Origin: Persephonella sp.
GTDB taxonomy: Bacteria; Aquificota; Aquificia; Aquificales; Hydrogenothermaceae
Length of the DNA: 5,033 bases
Direction: 5' to 3'
Assembly: GCA_027081375.1 (NCBI GenBank)
Contig: JALWKR010000106.1
Span: 1 to 5,033, forward strand
Shown here: positions 1 to 5,033 of the stretch, piece after piece
How the letters are laid out: every line of letters begins with the position of its first letter
How positions within the stretch are numbered: the first letter of the stretch is position 1
The notes under the pieces: generated by a model
Told to the model about the DNA's origin: nothing
Database searches by the model: none
Seen by the model: the letters and a program-made list of their open reading frames with translations, nothing else
Program-made: the position numbers and the translations under genes

Positions 1-698
<698 letters not shown>

Positions 699-701
699 TC
701 A

Positions 702-710
702 CTTCCTCTT
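702..710 (-). promoter_or_regulatory. Ribosome binding site of metG
   Basis: On the minus strand the bases read AAGAGGAAG, ending three bases before the ATG at 698. The GAGG core at 708-705 is six bases from the start codon, a normal spacing. This supports the chosen metG start. Confidence 0.75.
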
Positions 711-725
711 ATAATATTTATTGCT

Positions 726-743
726 AAAATTGTTAACATTTTT
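726..743. repeat. Palindrome centred on TGTTAACA, candidate operator
   Basis: The bases AAAATTGTTAACATTTTT form an 18-bp dyad: a perfect 8-bp core TGTTAACA (731-738), one symmetric mismatched pair (T/T), then four matched A/T pairs on each side. It lies between the divergent metG and c-di-GMP genes and overlaps the predicted -35 of the latter. Related TTAACA/TGTTAA half-sites recur at 3858-3872. The symmetry is seen directly; a role as an operator is inferred, and the A/T flanks add little information in such AT-rich DNA. Confidence 0.4.
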
Positions 744-758
744 AAATGCTGATATATT
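730..758 (+). promoter_or_regulatory. Candidate sigma-70-type promoter of the c-di-GMP gene
   Basis: TTGTTA (730-735) and TATATT (753-758) are separated by exactly 17 bases, a good match to a housekeeping promoter. Transcription would start near 765, leaving a leader of about 48 bases before the ATG at 813. The -35 lies inside the palindrome at 726-743, so a protein bound there would be expected to affect this promoter. A second possible -10 with extended TG (TGCTATAAA, 782-789) lies downstream and lacks a good -35. Confidence 0.45.
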
Positions 759-760
759 TT

Positions 761-789
761 AGTATATCAACTAAAATTTTTGCTATAAA
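761..789 (-). promoter_or_regulatory. Candidate metG promoter (extended -10)
   Basis: On the minus strand a TATACT -10 box (766-761) is preceded by TG one base further upstream, giving TGATATACT, an extended -10. A weak -35, TTTATA (789-784), sits 17 bases upstream. Transcription would start near 754 and give a leader of about 55 bases. An alternative, TTGATA (770-765) with TTTAAA (746-741), has an 18-base spacer. AT-rich DNA yields such matches by chance, so this is a suggestion only. Confidence 0.35.
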
Positions 790-793
790 GATT

Positions 794-799
794 GGGGGA
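794..799 (+). promoter_or_regulatory. Probable ribosome binding site of the c-di-GMP gene, long spacing
   Basis: GGGGGA ends 13 bases before the ATG at 813, longer than the usual 5-9. No nearer purine-rich match exists. An in-frame TAA at 807-809 rules out an upstream start, so the 813 ATG is kept. The weak spacing suggests modest translation, which would be normal for a signalling enzyme. Confidence 0.45.
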
Positions 800-812
800 T
801 TATTTTTAAATA

Positions 813-3485
813 ATGACAGATACTAACTTAAAGAAAACCTACTGGTACAAAGTTAACAAACTTTTTGAAAAACTAGGAAGGAAAACCTTTGATCAGAAAA
901 TAAAAATAATATTATATACAGTTATATTAGTATCATTTCTTATAGGAAATATAATATTTATATTTGCCGAAGTAAAAAAAACCACAAGAGATATTGAACT
1001 TGTTCTCTCAAGATATGTAAAAGAGAAGCACAGTTATCTAAATAAAACAGTATCAGATATAGAAAATAAAGCAAAACTTGCAATTTTTTCTTATATAAAA
1101 GGAGAAAACAAGAGTTTAAAATATTTCTCAGTTTTAAATATAGACAGTGTATACATAAAAGATACAAATATTTTCTTAATAAAGAGCCTACCTATAGATC
1201 CTCAGCAGTTAGATAAAAAATACAAAATTTTTCTAATTAAAGGGGATAAAAAATACATTGTTATTAATATTCTAAATAGGGGAAAGTATTTCGTTTTTGT
1301 GGATTACAATAAATTTTTAAAATTAGCAGGTTTAGAAACAACCTACCTTCCAAGTCTCCATATTCCTGTTAAATTCTTTCTTACTGAAAGATCCACTATT
1401 AACCCTGAAAAAAATATTTGTAAAATAGAAAAAATAGATGATTCAAATCTATTAATAATTGGCTGTGTCAATAGAGCAAATATACTCAAAGCAATAACTG
1501 CTATTACACTTCTAAAAGCAACTTTTATCCTTTTAATCCTTACATTACTTGTTGGTCTTATATACAATACATTATTTAAAAATATAGTAACTTTTCCAAT
1601 TACTTATTTAAAAAATAAAATAGAAAAGATGAACAAGACTGGCTTAGAAAATGTAGAATTTAATCTACATAAATACACAAGTGATGAATTTGGAGAAATA
1701 TCTAAAACATTAGAGGAAGCAAGAAACAAACTTCTTTCTGAAAAGGAAAAACTTGAGATTGTTAAAAAGACCACAGAAGAAATGTCTTCTCTTTCTACAG
1801 ATTTACATAAATTTGCGATATATGTTGCAAATAATGTTGATAAGCTTTTAAACGCTGAAGGAACAGTAATTCAACTTGTTCAAAAATCAAATGATACAGC
1901 AGAATTAAGTGCTCATTCTGATAAATTCTTAGAGAAGAATATTCCTGAATCCTCTGTACAGAAAGTAAAGCATGAGCTATTAGAAATAGGAGAAAGGAAT
2001 GTAGAAAAGATATTTAATGGAGAAGTTAGGTCAATTTATGGAATAAAAAAAGAAGTAAATGATGATTATTATCTATTTACAATAACATTTTTTGATGGAA
2101 ACGTTATTCCTAAATCTGATGATATAAATTACGTTCACACTATACTTAATCATCTTATATACAATATTAATCTTCTTAGCCTCGCCACTTATGACCCGTT
2201 AACGAAACTATTTAATAGAAGATTTATTGTTTCTTTTGCTGAAAATGAGGTAAAAGAGGCTATTAGATATAAAAAAGATTTAAGTATCATAATACTTGAT
2301 ATAGACAATTTTAAAAGTGTGAATGATACTTACGGCCACCCTGTAGGAGATGAGGTTATAAAGAAAGTCGCAAGTGTTTTGAAAACAACTATTAGAGAAA
2401 CAGATAAAGCAGGTAGATACGGTGGTGAAGAGTTTATAGTTATACTTCCAAATACTCCTTCAAAGGAAGCTTTAGGTGTTGCTGAAAGAATTAGAAAATC
2501 TATAGAAAAAGAAGTAGTTCCTGTTAATCACAATGGAAATCATATTGACTTAAAGATAACTGTAAGTGTTGGAGTAGCTTCTCTTGGAATTCACGGTACT
2601 ACTTTCTATGACCTTCTTCAAGCAGCTGATTTGGCGTTATATGAAGCAAAAAGAAATGGAAAAAATCAAGTAAGGATACTATCTCAAGAAGAGATAGAAA
2701 AAATTGTTAAAGAAGAATTTGAAGATGAAAGACTATTAGAAAAGGCTCTAGATGAGGATAAAATAATCCCTTACTTCCAGCCTATACTTGATGTAAATAC
2801 TCTTGAAGTTATAGGTTACGAAGTTCTTGCAAGAATGGAAAATGATACAGAAATAAAAGCTGCAAATAAGTTTATATCTCCTTCTTTAAAACTAGGAATA
2901 GCAGAAAAAATAGATGAGATTGTTCAAAGAAAGGCAATTGAGATTATGGCAAAAAAAGGCTTAAAAGATAAGTATCTTTTCTTTAATTTATCAAAAGAGT
3001 ACATTCAAAACCCTGCTAAGATATTTAAATTTGAAGAGTTTTTATTTAAAAACAGATTTCCAAGTGACAGAATTGTATTTGAAATAACAGAGGAAGAAGC
3101 TATAAATGAGATAAATATTGTTAAAGAAGTAATAAGAATTGCAAAAGAAAAAAACATAAAGTTTGCTCTTGATGACTTTGGAACAGGATATTCTAATTTT
3201 ATCTATTTAAGATACTTTGATGTTGAAATATTAAAACTGGATGGTTCTCTTATAAAAAATATAGACAAAGATATTGATAATCAGATTATTATTGAAGGTA
3301 TAGCCCATATATGTAGAAAGAAAGGAATAAGACTTCTTGCTGAGATGGTAGAAACAAAAGAGGAGCTAGAGACATTAAAGGAAATAGGAGTAGATTATGT
3401 CCAAGGATACTATTTTGGAAGACCTTCTTCTGAGCCTATGTTAAAAGCAAAGGGAAATGTACTTTATAGAGTGAAAAAGATTTAA
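813..3485 (+). CDS. Membrane-bound dual GGDEF-EAL cyclic-di-GMP synthase/phosphodiesterase with extracytoplasmic sensor
   Basis: This 890-residue inner-membrane signalling protein is predicted to make and/or degrade c-di-GMP. Domains: TM1 about 32-52; extracytoplasmic sensor 53-229, family not recognised, with C203 and C218; TM2 about 231-254; HAMP-like segment 252-305 (P262, DEFGE at 291-295); charged helix 297-324; GAF-like linker 325-455; GGDEF 457-622; EAL about 647-880. The cyclase looks active: GGEEF at 537-541, metal ligands D496 and E539, guanine contacts N504 and D513, in the same spacing as PleD. The inhibitory RxxD site is R528-E-T-D531, five residues before GGEEF. The EAL half keeps E670 (motif is EVL), N725, E757, D787-D788 in DDFGTG, K808, E844, E847 and Q864, so phosphodiesterase activity is also plausible. 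Which activity dominates cannot be read from sequence. The gene appears monocistronic, with metG divergent and a small gene convergent. Confidence 0.93.
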   Translation: MTDTNLKKTYWYKVNKLFEKLGRKTFDQKIKIILYTVILVSFLIGNIIFIFAEVKKTTRDIELVLSRYVKEKHSYLNKTVSDIENKAKLAIFSYIKGENKSLKYFSVLNIDSVYIKDTNIFLIKSLPIDPQQLDKKYKIFLIKGDKKYIVINILNRGKYFVFVDYNKFLKLAGLETTYLPSLHIPVKFFLTERSTINPEKNICKIEKIDDSNLLIIGCVNRANILKAITAITLLKATFILLILTLLVGLIYNTLFKNIVTFPITYLKNKIEKMNKTGLENVEFNLHKYTSDEFGEISKTLEEARNKLLSEKEKLEIVKKTTEEMSSLSTDLHKFAIYVANNVDKLLNAEGTVIQLVQKSNDTAELSAHSDKFLEKNIPESSVQKVKHELLEIGERNVEKIFNGEVRSIYGIKKEVNDDYYLFTITFFDGNVIPKSDDINYVHTILNHLIYNINLLSLATYDPLTKLFNRRFIVSFAENEVKEAIRYKKDLSIIILDIDNFKSVNDTYGHPVGDEVIKKVASVLKTTIRETDKAGRYGGEEFIVILPNTPSKEALGVAERIRKSIEKEVVPVNHNGNHIDLKITVSVGVASLGIHGTTFYDLLQAADLALYEAKRNGKNQVRILSQEEIEKIVKEEFEDERLLEKALDEDKIIPYFQPILDVNTLEVIGYEVLARMENDTEIKAANKFISPSLKLGIAEKIDEIVQRKAIEIMAKKGLKDKYLFFNLSKEYIQNPAKIFKFEEFLFKNRFPSDRIVFEITEEEAINEINIVKEVIRIAKEKNIKFALDDFGTGYSNFIYLRYFDVEILKLDGSLIKNIDKDIDNQIIIEGIAHICRKKGIRLLAEMVETKEELETLKEIGVDYVQGYYFGRPSSEPMLKAKGNVLYRVKKI

Positions 3486-3836
3486 TTACTTAATTGCCTT
3501 ACATATAGGCTTATTGTCTTTCAGATAACATTCTACATTGTCTCCAAATGAAAATTTAAATAAATACTTGTTTTTAGAAAAAGCTTTTTCTGAATTAATA
3601 CTGTAGTACAGCGTAATATCGAATTGGTTTAGGACTTTGTATCTTTTTTTATTAATATTTTTAAAAACATTTTCGTAGTTAATGTCTTTTATGCAGTTAA
3701 TAAGTTCATATTCAACAGCTGCTAAATTCGCGTATGTTTTGTATCTCCAGTAATAGTAGAAAGAGGATAGAGAAAGTAAGGATATTATCGAAGTTCCAGC
3801 AATTATATTTATTATTTTATTACGTATATTTGTCAC
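3486..3836 (-). CDS. Small membrane-anchored protein of unknown function
   Basis: I do not recognise a family for this 116-residue protein. It begins with GTG (3836-3834), supported by the near-perfect Shine-Dalgarno TAAGGAGG six bases upstream. The N-terminus has basic residues (R5, K7), then a hydrophobic stretch at about 8-29 ending in a YYYWRYK boundary. This suggests a signal-anchor, or an uncleaved signal peptide, with the remaining ~85 residues outside the cytoplasm. That part is rich in Lys, Asn and Tyr, has cysteines at 48, 103 and 112, and looks like alpha then beta structure. C103 and C112 could form a small C-terminal disulfide loop. This overall shape recalls minor pilin-like proteins, but no prepilin peptidase site or Glu+5 is visible, so that remains speculation. 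The stop abuts the c-di-GMP gene's stop. It is divergent from radA. Confidence 0.72.
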   Translation of the reverse strand: MTNIRNKIINIIAGTSIISLLSLSSFYYYWRYKTYANLAAVEYELINCIKDINYENVFKNINKKRYKVLNQFDITLYYSINSEKAFSKNKYLFKFSFGDNVECYLKDNKPICKAIK

Positions 3837-3842
3837 AAAACC

Positions 3843-3850
3843 CCTCCTTA
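3843..3850 (-). promoter_or_regulatory. Consensus ribosome binding site deciding a GTG start
   Basis: On the minus strand the bases read TAAGGAGG, followed by GGTTTT and then GTG at 3836. The core is complementary to the 16S 3' end over its full length with six bases of spacing. It is the strongest ribosome binding site in the window, and the main evidence that the 116-residue gene is real and starts at GTG. Confidence 0.85.
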
Positions 3851-3857
3851 AATTGTT

Positions 3858-3872
3858 TTAACAATGTGTTAA
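3858..3872. repeat. TTAACA-ATG-TGTTAA inverted repeat, candidate operator
   Basis: Perfect 6-bp arms TTAACA (3858-3863) and TGTTAA (3867-3872) flank ATG. The left arm is shared with an overlapping second dyad, ATTGTT-TT-AACAAT (3852-3865). Both lie just upstream of the ribosome binding site of the 116-residue gene, in its probable leader. The half-site matches the core of the palindrome at 726-743. A regulator site is inferred; chance symmetry in AT-rich DNA is the alternative. Confidence 0.4.
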
Positions 3873-3876
3873 TAGT

Positions 3877-3892
3877 TTATTATTAATAATAA
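3877..3892. repeat. 16-bp perfect AT palindrome in divergent promoter region
   Basis: TTATTATTAATAATAA reads the same on both strands with no central spacer. It lies where the -10 region of the minus-strand promoter would fall. It contains no G or C, so chance is a serious explanation; it could also be an easily melted segment or a regulator site. Confidence 0.35.
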
Positions 3893-3918
3893 TTCGTATC
3901 TGTTTGCGCTGGTGTCAA
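3889..3918 (-). promoter_or_regulatory. Candidate promoter of the 116-residue gene
   Basis: On the minus strand a perfect -35 TTGACA (3918-3913) is followed after 18 bases by AATTAT (3894-3889), a 4-of-6 match to -10. A better -10, TATTAT (3891-3886), is 21 bases away, which is too far for a standard promoter. The leader would be about 45 bases and contain the inverted repeats at 3852-3872. The poor -10 spacing suggests dependence on an activator or low activity. Confidence 0.4.
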
Positions 3919-3933
3919 GAGGATATATATAGA

Positions 3934-3961
3934 TTGAAAGTAGTTGAAAACTGTATAAAAT
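3934..3961 (+). promoter_or_regulatory. Candidate radA promoter
   Basis: TTGAAA (3934-3939) and TAAAAT (3956-3961) are 16 bases apart, a reasonable sigma-70-type match. TTGAAA occurs again at 3944-3949, ten bases (one helical turn) later. Transcription would begin near 3968 and leave a leader of only about 19 bases. An upstream alternative is TTGCGC (3904-3909) with TATATA (3926-3931), also spaced by 16. Confidence 0.4.
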
Positions 3962-3977
3962 ACTTACAAAAAGTTTC

Positions 3978-3983
3978 AGGTGA
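3978..3983 (+). promoter_or_regulatory. Ribosome binding site of radA
   Basis: AGGTGA lies three bases before the ATG at 3987. It pairs with the inner part of the anti-Shine-Dalgarno (complement of AGGAGGTGA), so the short spacing is in register with a normal site. Confidence 0.6.
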
Positions 3984-3986
3984 AGT

Positions 3987-5033
3987 ATGAAAAAAGCAAA
4001 GACTATATATATATGTCAAGAATGTGGAGCATCTTTTCCCACCTGGTCTGGAAAATGTAGTTCCTGTGGACAGTGGAATACTCTGGTTGAAGAAAAGATT
4101 AGTAAAAAAGGGCAAAAGCAAACTTTTCAAAAGCAGGGTAATCCTACAAAACCACTACCTATATCAAAAATAAAAAAAGAAGATACGTTAGAAAGGATAT
4201 CAACAGGAATTAAATCTCTTGATGAAGCATTAGGTGGTGGAATAGTAAAAGGTCAGGTTCTACTAATATCAGGTGAGCCAGGAATAGGAAAGTCTACTCT
4301 TCTACTGCAGGTTTCAAATAACATTTCACAAAACAGAAAAGTTTTATATATAACAGGGGAAGAGTCTGCTCAACAGGTGTATATACGGGGAGAGAGAATA
4401 GGAGCATTATCAGATAATCTTCTTATAATGTCTGAAACACATTTAGAAAATATAATTTCTGTTATAGAAAGTGAGGAACCTGAGTTTATAGTTTTAGACT
4501 CTGTTCAAACTATATATTCCTCTGAAATAGAGTCAGCTGCTGGTTCTGTATCTCAGGTGAGGGAAGTTAGTGGAAAAATTACTGAAATAGCGAAATCAAA
4601 AAATATATCAACAATTATCGTGGGACAGGTAACAAAAGAAGGAAGTATAGCAGGTCCAAAGGTTTTAGAACACATAGTTGATAGTGTAGTGCATTTTGAA
4701 GGTGAAAGAGGACATGCTTATAGAGTTTTAAAGGTTATAAAAAACCGATTTGGTGCAGCAGGAGAAATAGCAGTTTTCAGTATGAAAGATAAAGGATTAG
4801 AGGAAGTCAAAAATCCATCTTCATTCTTCCTTTCAGAAAGACCTGAAGGGCAGGCAGGAAGTATCATATTTCCTTTTACAGAAGGTTCTAAGCCTGTTTT
4901 AGTTGAAGTTCAGGCTCTTGTATCAAAAACTGTTTATGCTGTTCCTCAAAGAAGAGCTCAGGGATTAGATCTAAATAAACTATCTATAATTATTGCAATA
5001 TTGGAAAAATACGGAAAAATATTTTTGAAAGAT
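3987..5033 (+). CDS. radA: DNA repair protein RadA/Sms, N-terminal 349 residues (cut by window edge)
   Basis: RadA is a RecA-related ATPase and helicase that acts on recombination intermediates, helping branch migration and DNA repair in the cytoplasm. Visible domains in order: N-terminal Cys4 zinc finger C10-x2-C13...C24-x2-C27 followed by GQWNTL; the RISTGIKSLDEALGGGI entry strand (70-86); Walker A GEPGIGKST (96-104); GEESAQQV after it; Walker B with D171 in VLDS; the family-specific VTKEG...AGPKVLEH segment; KNRFG (252-256); and the beginning of the Lon-protease-like C-terminal domain from about 275. Family members are about 450 residues, so roughly 100 are missing at the right edge. The reading frame is open throughout with no frameshift. 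Residue 214 is Gln (GQVTK), where I recall GHVTK as usual. The start fits the zinc-finger spacing and an AGGTGA ribosome site. The gene is divergent from the 116-residue gene across 150 bp. Confidence 0.97.
   Translation, partial: MKKAKTIYICQECGASFPTWSGKCSSCGQWNTLVEEKISKKGQKQTFQKQGNPTKPLPISKIKKEDTLERISTGIKSLDEALGGGIVKGQVLLISGEPGIGKSTLLLQVSNNISQNRKVLYITGEESAQQVYIRGERIGALSDNLLIMSETHLENIISVIESEEPEFIVLDSVQTIYSSEIESAAGSVSQVREVSGKITEIAKSKNISTIIVGQVTKEGSIAGPKVLEHIVDSVVHFEGERGHAYRVLKVIKNRFGAAGEIAVFSMKDKGLEEVKNPSSFFLSERPEGQAGSIIFPFTEGSKPVLVEVQALVSKTVYAVPQRRAQGLDLNKLSIIIAILEKYGKIFLKD

Noticed and set aside
699..812. Possible riboswitch (for example c-di-GMP sensing) ahead of the c-di-GMP gene
   Set aside because: The leader from the predicted promoter is only about 48 bases and very AT-rich, too short for a known c-di-GMP riboswitch, with none of the conserved GNRA tetraloop and receptor elements visible.
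958..1167. Minus-strand open frame of 69 codons
   Set aside because: It lies inside the sensor region of the c-di-GMP gene. No ribosome site or family resemblance is visible, and the composition is that of an antisense shadow.
1343..1567. Minus-strand open frame of 74 codons
   Set aside because: It is antisense to the second membrane segment of the c-di-GMP gene, which explains its hydrophobic stretch. No independent support.
3577..3590. GAAAAAGCTTTTTC perfect palindrome as a terminator
   Set aside because: It has no loop and no G/C-rich stem, and it encodes part of the 116-residue protein. It cannot form a normal intrinsic terminator hairpin.
3601..3611. CTGTA-G-TACAG inverted repeat
   Set aside because: The arms are only five bases around a single base, inside a coding region. 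It is too short and wrongly placed to support a function.
3915..4130. Minus-strand open frame of 71 codons
   Set aside because: It is antisense to the radA zinc finger and start, and overlaps the radA promoter region. The product resembles no known protein.

Overview
The window is AT-rich bacterial DNA with four protein genes: two complete and two cut by the window edges. Sequence style suggests a thermophilic Aquificota-like bacterium, perhaps in the Sulfurihydrogenibium/Persephonella direction. The reasons are the Aquifex/Thermus-like methionyl-tRNA synthetase with a single C-x2-C...C-x2-H zinc knuckle, the Lys/Glu/Ile-rich proteins and the low G+C. That assignment is inference from remembered family resemblance and was not tested by a search.

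Layout. 1-698 (minus) is the N-terminal 232 codons of metG. 699-812 is a divergent promoter region with a TGTTAACA-centred palindrome. 813-3485 (plus) is one large membrane-bound c-di-GMP protein: TM, extracytoplasmic sensor, TM, HAMP-like, GAF-like linker, GGDEF, EAL. The residues I could check in both catalytic domains are intact, as is the inhibitory RxxD site. 3486-3836 (minus) is a small membrane-anchored protein of unknown function with a GTG start and a consensus Shine-Dalgarno; its stop codon directly abuts the stop of the c-di-GMP gene. 3837-3986 is a second divergent control region, rich in inverted repeats. 3987-5033 (plus) is the first 349 codons of radA (RadA/Sms), with zinc finger, Walker A and B, KNRFG and the start of the Lon-like C-terminal domain.

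How they fit. No operon is visible: the genes alternate in direction (minus, plus, minus, plus), so each appears to be its own transcription unit within this window. metG and radA are housekeeping genes. The c-di-GMP protein is the signalling gene, probably turning an external cue into c-di-GMP synthesis or breakdown. The less ordinary points are its unassigned sensor domain, the orphan membrane protein converging on it with no intergenic base, and TGTTAA/TTAACA dyads in both divergent intergenic regions. I found no mobile element, CRISPR array, RNA gene or clear intrinsic terminator, and no convincing new multi-gene system.
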